Assembly (NCBI RefSeq): GCF_020889785.1
Contig: NZ_JACMYK010000022.1
Span: 1 to 64,000 of the forward strand
Length of the DNA: 64,000 bases
Source of the DNA: Bradyrhizobium acaciae
GTDB taxonomy: Bacteria; Pseudomonadota; Alphaproteobacteria; Rhizobiales; Xanthobacteraceae
Reading direction: 5' to 3'
A program made the translations under genes and the position numbers. Position 1 is the stretch's first letter. Each line of letters opens with the position of its first letter. Below, in pieces: positions 34,770 to 42,363 of this stretch. Under the pieces are notes generated by a model that ran no database searches, had not been told where the DNA came from, and saw only the letters and a program-made list of their open reading frames with translations.

Positions 34770-34800
34770 CATTCGCTAATCGCATTCCCTCAAGGCGTCG

Positions 34801-35433
34801 ATGGCCGGCCGGCAAAGCCCTTCAATTTCCTCACGAAAACAGCCGCAACAGGCCCGCTCGAGCGAGCTCGTCGCGGCCATTCTGGATGCTGCTGTTCAGG
34901 TTTTGACGAAGCAGGGTGCGCAGGGTTTCACGACGGCGCGGGTGGCAGAGCGGGCCGGCGTCAGCGTCGGCTCGCTGTACCAGTATTTTCCGAACAAGGC
35001 GGCGATCCTGTTCCGGCTGCAGAGCAACGAGTGGCGGCAGACCACCGCTCTGCTGCGCGATATTCTCGAAGATGCAGCGCGGCCGCCATTGGACCGGCTG
35101 CGCGCGCTGGTGCACGCCTTCATCCGCTCCGAATGCGACGAGGCCGCGGTGCGCGTCGCGCTGAGCGACGCCGCGCCGCTCTATCGCGATGCGCCGGAGG
35201 CGCACGAGGCGCGGGCCTCCAGCGAGGGCACCATCGAAGTCTTCATGCGCGAAGCTTTGCCGAACGCTCCCGATGCCGTGCGCAGGATGGCGGGCGACCT
35301 GATCACGACGACGCTGAGCGCGGTGGGCAAGGATTTTTCAGAGAGCCCGCGAACGCGCGCGGAGATCACCGCTTATGCCGACGCCATGGCCGACATGTTC
35401 TGCGCGTATCTGAAGAGTTTCGGAAGGCAGTGA
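34801..35433 (+). CDS. TetR/AcrR family transcriptional regulator
   Basis: 210-residue TetR-type repressor. The DNA-binding domain spans about residues 20-65: ILDAAVQVLTKQGAQGFTTARVAERAGVS then VGSLYQYFPNKAAIL, the canonical helix-turn-helix with YxYFPNK. The helical C-terminal ligand domain resembles the TetR_C group with a DMFCAYLKSF end. It probably represses itself and the divergent methyltransferase through the palindrome at 34756-34769, with a small effector releasing it. Ligand unknown. Confidence 0.9.
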   Translation: MAGRQSPSISSRKQPQQARSSELVAAILDAAVQVLTKQGAQGFTTARVAERAGVSVGSLYQYFPNKAAILFRLQSNEWRQTTALLRDILEDAARPPLDRLRALVHAFIRSECDEAAVRVALSDAAPLYRDAPEAHEARASSEGTIEVFMREALPNAPDAVRRMAGDLITTTLSAVGKDFSESPRTRAEITAYADAMADMFCAYLKSFGRQ

Positions 35434-35457
35434 AATGCGCAGTCAATCGAGCAGCGT

Positions 35458-35607
35458 TCACAGATAGCGCTTGGCGGCCAGCAGAAAACCGAGCACGCCG
35501 CTCGTCACGGCGAAAACCATCACGCCATTGCAGAAGCTGACATAAGCGGCTGACCAACAGGAAGCGGTCGTCGAAGCCGTGGCGATCTTTTTCAGTTTCC
35601 GAGGCAA
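35458..35607 (-). CDS. Possible 49-residue membrane protein
   Basis: A minus-strand frame from TTG 35607 to TGA 35458 encodes a basic N-terminus (PRKLKKIATAS) and one long hydrophobic helix (VSFCNGVMVFAVTSGVLGF) ending LLAAKRYL. This has the look of a small single-pass protein. AGGA lies about 11 bases upstream. It sits just past a terminator, with no evident promoter, so it may be a chance frame or a decayed gene. Confidence 0.28.
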   Translation of the reverse strand: MPRKLKKIATASTTASCWSAAYVSFCNGVMVFAVTSGVLGFLLAAKRYL

Positions 35608-35622
35608 GCGAATGCATTCCTG

Positions 35623-35660
35623 AAAAAGCGCCGCCACCTGGTCAACACAGGTGACGGCGC
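35623..35660 (-). terminator. Rho-independent terminator
   Basis: On the minus strand a 13-bp stem (GCGCCGTCACCTG/CAGGTGGCGGCGC, one G-U pair) with a 7-base loop is followed by TTTTT. It lies about 110 bases downstream of the secreted NlpC/P60-like gene. Confidence 0.8.
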
Positions 35661-35771
35661 CCGTCTGAGGGCTTCAGGGCGAAACCCCGCCTCAGCGTAG
35701 GCCGCGACTATGAACGGTTCGTATACCGCTCGGCGTCGCATGCTCGGATGTCAGCGCTGAAGCAAAGTTCC

Positions 35772-36161
35772 CTAGAACTGAGCATAAGCATTTCGGAATG
35801 CGATGGCGCCGGCCAGCGATCGCGGCCGCGTGCGCACGGCGTGTCCATCGTTGCCGCTCGTGACGATCCACTTGCCATTCTCTTGACCCACGATCTTGCC
35901 GACGTGGTGACGCCACACGACGATCGTGCCAACCGAGGGGCCGCCTGCATTGCTGCCGTATCGCGCCCAGGATCGCGCCAGATTGTACTGCGGGCCGGGA
36001 TCGCTGCCGACCTGCGTGCGCATGAACCAACCGCACCACGCCGCCGGGCGACCCGAATGTGCGTGTGCATAGTGGCGATGATGATGGTGGCGGCCGCGGG
36101 CTTCAGCAGCGGATGAAGCAAAGGCCAGGAGCACGGCGACAGCCGCGAGAATTTTACGCAT
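35772..36161 (-). CDS. Secreted NlpC/P60-CHAP-like small protein
   Basis: 129 residues from ATG 36161. A signal peptide (MRKILAAVAVLLAFASSAAEA) is followed by a His-rich patch (RGRHHHHRHYAHAH). The mature domain has AAWCGWFMRTQ and later GTIVVWRHHVGKIVGQENGKW, the order Cys then HVG-type His seen in cysteine peptidases or amidases of the NlpC/P60-CHAP superfamily (TIGR02594-like). Length is short for such enzymes. It may cut peptidoglycan peptides or be a catalytically weak relative. The His patch could bind metal. A terminator follows. Confidence 0.65.
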   Translation of the reverse strand: MRKILAAVAVLLAFASSAAEARGRHHHHRHYAHAHSGRPAAWCGWFMRTQVGSDPGPQYNLARSWARYGSNAGGPSVGTIVVWRHHVGKIVGQENGKWIVTSGNDGHAVRTRPRSLAGAIAFRNAYAQF

Positions 36162-36611
36162 TACAAAGTCCTCTTGTTGTTGGCAGACCATCCGTGTTGT
36201 GGGAAGGGACGCAGCGATGATCTGCGATTTGGCTGCGAAGCGACCGCATCGGTCAGGCGACGCAAAACAGAGGCGGGGACGTGGCCCGCTGGGGCCTTTA
36301 AGAAATGGGCTATGGCCAAAATATGGCGCGAAGTCTGGCTGGCATGGCGCCCTGCGCAGACGCCATGACTGACATGTTCTGGCTCTGTCTCAATGACCCC
36401 GCGCAGCGCCCGTGTTCGCCTCCGCAGGCTGCGTCGCGCGCGGAGATGCGTGACTGAATTGCTTCCATTCCCGTGCGATTTCGCGGAGCAGCCGGGCTGG
36501 CACTGCGCGCTGACGCGTCTGTGTCTTGACGGGCCGCGAGATCGGGGACGACACTCGCGGCAAGCAACAACAAGCTCGTAGGCATCTGGTCACGTTCCCG
36601 GAGAGGACACC
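36162..36611. other. 450-bp intergenic region
   Basis: Nothing convincing is visible. A minus-strand frame of about 91 codons starting MPTSLLLLAAS crosses it, but its composition is not protein-like after the first 15 residues. The last 15 bases hold GGAGAGGA, the ribosome site of the ThDP enzyme gene. Confidence 0.5.
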
Positions 36612-38579
36612 ATGTCGAAGCGAAGCAGTTCGCGCCGCGATGGCGCGCCCGATTCCAGCCGCCGGAATTTCCTGAAAGGTGCAACGATCGCAGGCGCGGC
36701 AGCGCTGGGTACACCGGCCACGGCCAACACCGCGATGTCGGCATTTCCGGAACAGCCTCCCAAGGGAGCGCTTAAGGCCGCACTCCCCGGTCCAAGGCTT
36801 GCGGCCGCGGACGCGATGCCGCCGCCGGCCGATCCGGTCAATCAGACCTCGAGCGGCGGCGACTTCATGGTCGACGTGCTCAAGACGCTCGACATCGATT
36901 ACCTCGCGATGAACTGCGCCTCGAGCTTTCGCGGGCTGCACGAGGCCGTCATCAATCACGGCGGCAACAAGAAGCCCGAGATCATCACCTGTCCGCATGA
37001 AGAGATCGCGGTGCATATGGGCCAGGGCTATGCCAAGATCGAAGGCAAGCCGCTCGCCATGATCTGCCACGGCGTGGTCGGTCTGCAGCATGCATCGATG
37101 GCGATGTACAACGCCTGGTGCGATCGCGTCCCCGTCATCGTAATGGGCGGCAATATCATGGAGGCCGACAAGCGCGCGCCGGGCGCCGAGTGGCCGCATT
37201 CGGCGATCGATCCCGCGGCGCTGACGCGCGACTTCGTCAAGTGGGACGACCAGCCGGCCTCGTTGCAGCATTTCGCGGAATCGGCGCTACGCGCCTACAA
37301 GATATCAACCACGCCGCCGATGGCGCCGGTGATGCTGTCGCTCGATCAGGAGCTGCAGGAAAATCCGATCGAGAACCGCGACCGCCTGCGGATCCCGAAA
37401 TTCACCCCGGCGACCCCGCCGCAAGGCGACGACGCGGCGCTGGCCCAGCTTGCGAAGATGCTGGTCGCGGCGGACAATCCGGTGATCCTGTGCGACCGCA
37501 TGGCGCGCACGCCGGCCGGCATGCCGCGCCTGGTCGAGCTTGCGGAAACATTGCAATGCGCCGTGATCGACAATTTCGGGCGGATGAATTTCCCCTCGCG
37601 CCATCCGTTGAACCAGTCGTTCCGCCGCTCGATCCTGTCGCAGGCCGACCTGATCGTGGCGATGGAGGTCAACGACATCTGGGGCTCGCTCAGCGATTTC
37701 CACGATCGCATCGTGCGCACCTCCGAGCCGCGCTACAAGAAGACGGCGAAGATCGTCACGCTCGGCACCCGCGGCCTTTACATGAAGGCCAACTACCAGG
37801 ATCTTGGCCGCTATCAGGACGTCGACCTCGACATCTCAGGCGACGCCGAGGCGAGCCTGCCGACCCTGATCGAGCAGGTCAGACGCGGGATCGACGAGGG
37901 CCGCAAGGCCGCGTTCGATGCGCGCGGCAAGAAGCTCGCGGCAGCCAAGCTCGCCACCGTCGAGCAGGCGAAGCTTGACGCCACCATCGGCTGGGACGCG
38001 AGTCCGATCACCACGGCGCGGCTGTGTGCCGAGCTCTACAATCAGATCAAGGATGAGGACTGGTCGCTGGTCGGCACCTCGATCGGCCTGGCATGGCCGC
38101 ATCGGTTGTGGAATTTCACCAAGCCTTATCAATGGAACGGCCTCGCCGGCGGCGGTGGTGTCGGCTACACGCTGCCGGCTTCGCTCGGCGCTGCGCTCGC
38201 CAACAAGCGGCACGGACGGTTGACGGTTGCGATCGGCGGCGACGGCGACTTCATGTTCGTGCCGTCGACGCTGTGGACCGCCGCGCATCATCAGATCCCG
38301 ATGCTCTACATCGTGCACAACAACCGCGCCTATCATCAGGAATACATGTATCTGCAGGCGATGGCGGCGCGCCTTGGCCGCGGCATCACCAACGCCGATA
38401 TCGGCACCACGATCAAGGATCCATTCGTCGACTATGCGACCGTCGCCAAGGGGTTCGGCCTCTATGGCGAAGGGCCAGTCAGCGATCCGAATGCGCTGGC
38501 GCCGGCGCTGAAGCGCGCGATCGCCATGGTCAAGAGCGGCCAGCCGGCACTGCTCGATGTCGTGATGGATCAGCGGTGA
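36612..38579 (+). CDS. Tat-exported thiamine-diphosphate-dependent enzyme
   Basis: 655-residue enzyme of the acetolactate synthase/pyruvate oxidase-like ThDP family. The N-terminus is a twin-arginine signal: SSRRNFLKG (R17-R18) then a hydrophobic stretch and Ala-rich region, so the folded enzyme should be exported. The N-terminal PYR domain has CPHEEIAVHMGQGYAK with the catalytic Glu. The C-terminal PP domain has the ThDP/Mg motif G543-D-G ending N570-N571 with exactly 24 residues between GDGD and NN. A periplasmic cytochrome c gene follows after 13 bases. Decarboxylation of a 2-oxo acid with electrons passed to the cytochrome is my inference; no substrate is indicated. Confidence 0.85.
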   Translation: MSKRSSSRRDGAPDSSRRNFLKGATIAGAAALGTPATANTAMSAFPEQPPKGALKAALPGPRLAAADAMPPPADPVNQTSSGGDFMVDVLKTLDIDYLAMNCASSFRGLHEAVINHGGNKKPEIITCPHEEIAVHMGQGYAKIEGKPLAMICHGVVGLQHASMAMYNAWCDRVPVIVMGGNIMEADKRAPGAEWPHSAIDPAALTRDFVKWDDQPASLQHFAESALRAYKISTTPPMAPVMLSLDQELQENPIENRDRLRIPKFTPATPPQGDDAALAQLAKMLVAADNPVILCDRMARTPAGMPRLVELAETLQCAVIDNFGRMNFPSRHPLNQSFRRSILSQADLIVAMEVNDIWGSLSDFHDRIVRTSEPRYKKTAKIVTLGTRGLYMKANYQDLGRYQDVDLDISGDAEASLPTLIEQVRRGIDEGRKAAFDARGKKLAAAKLATVEQAKLDATIGWDASPITTARLCAELYNQIKDEDWSLVGTSIGLAWPHRLWNFTKPYQWNGLAGGGGVGYTLPASLGAALANKRHGRLTVAIGGDGDFMFVPSTLWTAAHHQIPMLYIVHNNRAYHQEYMYLQAMAARLGRGITNADIGTTIKDPFVDYATVAKGFGLYGEGPVSDPNALAPALKRAIAMVKSGQPALLDVVMDQR

Positions 38580-38592
38580 GACGGAGTTGGCG

Positions 38593-38979
38593 ATGATGAT
38601 CGGATCTGTGAAGCGCCTGGCCACCGCGGCCGCGATCGCGGCGGCTATCGCAATCGGCGGCGCCGTTGCATCGCGCGCCGAGGACGCGCCGGCCGGCGAT
38701 CCCGTCAACGGCAAGCGGCTCTATCTTGCCGACGGCTGCTTCGAATGCCACGGCCGCGCCGGGCAGGGCGGCCGCTTCAACTACCTGACGCCGGCACTGG
38801 CGCAGATCGCGCTGCCGGTGGAGTCCTTCATTGCCTTCCTGCGCGAGGCGCCGAACGACATGCCGTCATTCTCAGCGGGCGTGCTGTCGGACAAGGACGC
38901 CGCCGACATCCACGCCTATCTCAGCTCGCTGCCGGGCCCGAAGGCTGCGAAGGATATTCCGGCGATCCTGAACGAGTGA
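38593..38979 (+). CDS. Periplasmic c-type cytochrome
   Basis: 128-residue class I cytochrome c. A signal peptide ends near VASRAED. Heme is attached at C49-x-x-C52-H53 (GCFECHGRAGQGG), and M90 in NDMPSFSAG is the probable sixth ligand. The C-terminus has the usual VLSDKDAADIHAYLSSLPG helix. GACGGAG is six bases before ATG 38593. Only 13 bases separate it from the ThDP enzyme, so the two are cotranscribed, and it is the likely electron acceptor of that enzyme. Confidence 0.88.
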   Translation: MMIGSVKRLATAAAIAAAIAIGGAVASRAEDAPAGDPVNGKRLYLADGCFECHGRAGQGGRFNYLTPALAQIALPVESFIAFLREAPNDMPSFSAGVLSDKDAADIHAYLSSLPGPKAAKDIPAILNE

Positions 38980-39056
38980 GCGGTGCGGGGATTGTAACAG
39001 TCCGTCTTCGCCCTCGCGCCGCTCGGGCCTCGGGTATGTTGTTCATGACGAGCGCG

Positions 39057-39248
39057 CTAATGCCCCGAACCAGGCACGTCCTCCACCCGTCTCGACCTGT
39101 GGGTGATCTGCGCGAGCCGGTTATCAACTCCGGCTTCGGTGCGACGCATCGTGAGCGCAATGAGCCGGTGGCTCATACCGGATTCGTGCAACGCAACGAG
39201 CAAGAGTTCTTCGGTCTCGGTCCAGCTCTTGAATCTATTGGCAAGCAT
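39057..39248 (-). CDS. Small SANT/Myb-like helix-turn-helix protein
   Basis: 63 residues. The central part reads FKSWTETEELLLVALHESG, then MSHRLIALTMRRTEAGVDNRL. This follows the W-T-x-x-E-x-x-x-L...G-x-S...I-A...R-T-x-x-A-V...R-L pattern of short SANT/Myb-like or GcrA-type DNA-binding domains. It probably binds DNA. No clear ribosome site. It lies in a gene-poor stretch after the cytochrome, with another small minus-strand frame upstream. Confidence 0.55.
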   Translation of the reverse strand: MLANRFKSWTETEELLLVALHESGMSHRLIALTMRRTEAGVDNRLAQITHRSRRVEDVPGSGH

Positions 39249-39330
39249 TTCGTAACGGCCCGTATCCCAGCGCGATCATTGTTGCTTCTCTGCGCGCATC
39301 CTGGTTGGTGGCGGCAGGGTATCGGACGCG

Positions 39331-39525
39331 TCAGTCCGCGACTCTATCGAAGTCGCACACCATGAGCGCGGTTTCCGCCAGGCTAACAATATCCACGCGC
39401 AGATCCGTGGTGGTACCCTGACCGATGATGCCCTGCAGCGTCAGTTCTCCTCGCAAGGCTTCGATCATCCGCTTGATGCGTCGCTGGTATTTGATGCTGG
39501 AACATTCGTCGTCGTGACTGAACAT
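39331..39525 (-). CDS. Small hypothetical protein
   Basis: 64 residues from ATG 39525 (the frame is open up to 39687). Features: YQRRIKRMIEALRGELTLQGII, then TTTDLRVDIVSLAETALMV. It is mostly helical and soluble. No family recognised and no clear ribosome site. It lies 82 bases before the SANT-like gene on the same strand, so they may share a transcript. Confidence 0.4.
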   Translation of the reverse strand: MFSHDDECSSIKYQRRIKRMIEALRGELTLQGIIGQGTTTDLRVDIVSLAETALMVCDFDRVAD

Positions 39526-39699
39526 GTGGCAGGCTTGCAATTTTGCTTCTTGTCGATGAGTCGTCGGGGTCAAAACGACATGTCCAACATGGGGATCGAT
39601 TCGCGAAAAGGTGCTGTCGGACCGAATGGACGGTGATTTTAGGACATGAGCCGATAGTGGCGTGGCGCTGTCCGCCGTTCGGGACACTTCGCTGCGACG

Positions 39700-41316
39700 T
39701 CAGTCCTTGAGCAGCCGCCGCAACAGCTTGCCCGCCGGTGAGCGCGGCAATTCGGTGACAAAGCGGACGTCCCGCGGCACCTTGTAGGGGGCCATGTTCT
39801 GACGCGCCCACGCCACGAGCTGCGCCGAGTCCAGTTCGGCGTGGGGGGCTAGAACGATGAACGCCTTAACCACCTCGCCCTTCGTCGCATCGGGCATGCC
39901 GATCACTGCCGACGCCGCCACTGACGGGTGCTTGTTCAGGATCGACTCGACCTCTTCCGGGAAGACGCTGTAGCCGGAGACCTTGATCATCTCCTTGAAG
40001 CGCCCCATGAAGGTCAGATAGCCCTCGGCATCGAGGCGGCCCATGTCGCCGGTGTGGAGCCAGCCGTCGCGCAGCGTTTCTGCCGTTGCATCAGCACGAT
40101 TGCGGTAGCCCTTGAACACGCCGGGGCCACGGATCACGATTTCGCCGGGCGTGCCGGTCGGTGTGTCTGTGCGGGTGTCAGGATCGATGATCCGGATCTC
40201 GTTGCCGGGCACCGGCTTGCCGTGGGTGCCCCAGCGCACCGCCGTTCGCGGCATGAAGGTGTCGACCGTGTGCGTCTCGGTCAGCCCGTACGCCGCTTCG
40301 AAGCTTTCGCAGTTCGTCGCAACGGCCCGCCACTTCTCGGCAAGCTCTTCGGTCCAATCGATGCCGAAACTGGTCACGGGATTGACGCGGAGGCTGCTGA
40401 GCCTGAAATCGGCAATGTTCGGAAGCTGCGTGATCGCGACGTTCATCGGCGCCACGCTGTACCACCAGCTCACCCGGTAGCGATCGATCGCCTGCGCTGT
40501 CACGAGCGGATCGAACCGGTACAACAGGGCGGACGTAGCGCCGGCGTAGACCGGCGCATTCACGCCCATCACCATGCCCGCGATGTGATAGAGCGGCGCG
40601 ATCGAGAGCAGGACGTCATCAGTGCCGATGCCGTTGCAGTTCACGGTCGCGGCCGTCTTGAAGATGACGTTGCGATAGGACAGCATCGCCCCCTTGGGCC
40701 GGCCCGTGCTGCCGGATGTGTAGATCATCAGCGCCGTATCGTTCATGTCGATCGCGACGGCGTCTGGCCCTGCACCGCTTGCCGCGACGGTGAGGAAGTC
40801 TTCGGTGTCGCCCGTCGCGCTGGCCGGCTCGAGGGCGGATCCCAACAATTCGTCCGGAATGCCGATCTGTGGCCGCTCGGGCAGCAGGTCCTGGTAGCGC
40901 ACTACGAACACATGCTCGAGCTTCGTCTTGTCGCGGACTTGCTGCACGATCGGCAACAACGGCTCGGCCGCGACGATCACGCGCGCACCGAGATCGTCGA
41001 GCTGATAGGCGAGCTCGTGCTCCTTGTTCAGCGCTCCGCAGGGCGAAGCGACGGCGCCGATCTTCTGGATGCCGTATTGCGCCATCATGTATTGCGGACA
41101 ATTGTTCATGAACAACGCTACCGGCTCGCCCTTGGCGACGCCGAGCTGTTGCAGGCGCGCTGCAAATGCATCGCTCGCGCGGTCGAGCTCGAGGAACGTG
41201 ATGGCGCGGCCATACCAGATGCAGGCCGGTTTCTCCGGCCGCTCACGAGCGTGCCTCCGGAGTATTTCATGCAGCGGTCGTTCGTCGGTGCCCATGGGCG
41301 TGCTGGTCTTGGTCAT
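39700..41316 (-). CDS. Acyl-CoA ligase under AraC-type operator control
   Basis: 538-residue AMP-forming ligase. Motifs: MIYTSGSTGRPKGAMLSY (P-loop), EAAYGLTETHTVDTF (adenylate motif), GWLHTGDMGRLDAEGYLTFMGRFKEM (A7/A8), SGYSVFPEEVESIL and PRSPAGKLLRRLLKD with the catalytic Lys. The family includes fatty-acid, carnitine/crotonobetaine (CaiC) and bile-acid ligases. Upstream lies one of six copies of the operator shared with the AraC/lipid locus. The predicted transcription start falls at or next to ATG 41316, so the mRNA may be leaderless; ATG 41295 is an alternative start. Its product probably feeds the 48-51 kb CoA pathway (inference). Confidence 0.88.
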   Translation of the reverse strand: MTKTSTPMGTDERPLHEILRRHARERPEKPACIWYGRAITFLELDRASDAFAARLQQLGVAKGEPVALFMNNCPQYMMAQYGIQKIGAVASPCGALNKEHELAYQLDDLGARVIVAAEPLLPIVQQVRDKTKLEHVFVVRYQDLLPERPQIGIPDELLGSALEPASATGDTEDFLTVAASGAGPDAVAIDMNDTALMIYTSGSTGRPKGAMLSYRNVIFKTAATVNCNGIGTDDVLLSIAPLYHIAGMVMGVNAPVYAGATSALLYRFDPLVTAQAIDRYRVSWWYSVAPMNVAITQLPNIADFRLSSLRVNPVTSFGIDWTEELAEKWRAVATNCESFEAAYGLTETHTVDTFMPRTAVRWGTHGKPVPGNEIRIIDPDTRTDTPTGTPGEIVIRGPGVFKGYRNRADATAETLRDGWLHTGDMGRLDAEGYLTFMGRFKEMIKVSGYSVFPEEVESILNKHPSVAASAVIGMPDATKGEVVKAFIVLAPHAELDSAQLVAWARQNMAPYKVPRDVRFVTELPRSPAGKLLRRLLKD

Positions 41317-41323
41317 TGTCGAA

Positions 41324-41388
41324 AGGCTCTTGTTCTCATGCCGACTCGGAAAGGTGCAAACTGGCCGCTTCGGGGGTTATATTCGGAC
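41324..41388 (-). promoter_or_regulatory. AraC-type operator/promoter, copy F
   Basis: On the minus strand GTCCGAATATAACC begins at 41388 and TTTGCACCTT ends at 41351, with the two ACC cores 22 bp apart. A GAGCCT -10-like element follows after 21 bp (41324-41329). It drives the acyl-CoA ligase gene. Confidence 0.65.
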
Positions 41389-41524
41389 ATTGGTGCGCGC
41401 TCGGCTTGCCTGATCCGGCTCTCGCGTGCAGGACAGGCGGGAGAAACGCGGTGCCCCCGCAAGGGCGGTTGCAGCGAAGTGCGAATATCTGATTGAGCGA
41501 GCCGTCTGCATGAGGAACACCAGG

Positions 41525-42103
41525 ATGCGATCCTATCCACGTCGCGTCAACTTCGAGAGCGGAGATATCGAGTTTCGGTTGATGGGGCCCGCTGACGAGG
41601 CGGCCACACTCAAATTCGCCAGGGCGCTTGCCGTGCACGACATGCTTTTCCTGCCGCGGAATATCAGCGAGCCGAAGGTGCTCTCGGCCTGGATCAAGGA
41701 CATCGAGCGCGGCTCCATCGTCAGCCTGCTGGCGGTCAAAGACGGTGCCGTGGTCGGGTGCGGCACGATCGCGCGGGATCCACTGTCGTGGTCGGCCCAT
41801 GTCGGTGAGATCAGGACCGTGATTTCCTCCCATGTGCGCGGCACCGGCGTCGGACGGGCGCTGTCGAATGAGGCCTTTGACATCGCGTTGTCGATGGGCC
41901 TGGAACGCCTGACCGTACAGATGACGTCGGATCAATCCCGGGCTATCGCGATCTTCGAAGGGCTCGGCTTTCGCACCGAGGCATTGCTTCGCAACCATGT
42001 GAAGGATCTCCAGGGCAAGACGCACGACATCGTGGTCCTTGGCCTCGACGTGTCGGAGGTGCAGCGCTCCGAACAGGGCGACTCGTCCGACGCGATTGAG
42101 TAG
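41525..42103 (+). CDS. GNAT family N-acetyltransferase
   Basis: 192-residue acetyltransferase using acetyl-CoA. It has the GNAT fold with the acetyl-CoA loop ISSHVRGTGVGRALSNEAF (Q/RxxGxG/A pattern) and the late QSRAIAIFEGLGFRTEAL strand-helix. ATG 41525 has GAGGA eight bases upstream; ATG 41510 and 41426 are in frame. The acceptor (amine of a small molecule or protein) is not predictable. It lies divergent from the ligase; no shared motif other than operator F is between them. Confidence 0.85.
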   Translation: MRSYPRRVNFESGDIEFRLMGPADEAATLKFARALAVHDMLFLPRNISEPKVLSAWIKDIERGSIVSLLAVKDGAVVGCGTIARDPLSWSAHVGEIRTVISSHVRGTGVGRALSNEAFDIALSMGLERLTVQMTSDQSRAIAIFEGLGFRTEALLRNHVKDLQGKTHDIVVLGLDVSEVQRSEQGDSSDAIE

Positions 42104-42228
42104 CGCGCGGCGCCCCGCGGGAGGGCGCTTAGCATCGTACAACGTCCGCTGCGCGCCGGACGATGAGAGAATAGCCCAAATCATCACTCATGCGGCCGCT
42201 TCTCGCGGCGTGGACCCGTGACTCCAAG

Positions 42229-42247
42229 TGTTGCAAAAAATGCAACA
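42229..42247. promoter_or_regulatory. Inverted repeat upstream of the DUF3100 operon
   Basis: TGTTGCA (42229-42235) and TGCAACA (42241-42247) are perfect arms around five A residues, about 120 bases before the DUF3100 start. It fits a dimeric regulator site; no candidate regulator is adjacent except araC1. Confidence 0.45.
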
Positions 42248-42363
42248 GAAATTGGACGCGCCGACCATTGATGCAAGATGCCTTTGCCCCGATGCTGGGC
42301 GGGCAAGTTGGTTCACCGTTCACCGCATTGCCTCGCAATCATTTTCCGGAGGTGTACTGCACT

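Noticed and set aside
36310..36585. Possible 91-residue minus-strand protein with a signal-like start (MPTSLLLLAAS)
   Set aside because: The hydrophobic start is short, the rest is low-information Arg/Ala/Ser, there is no ribosome site, and it overlaps the ThDP gene upstream region.
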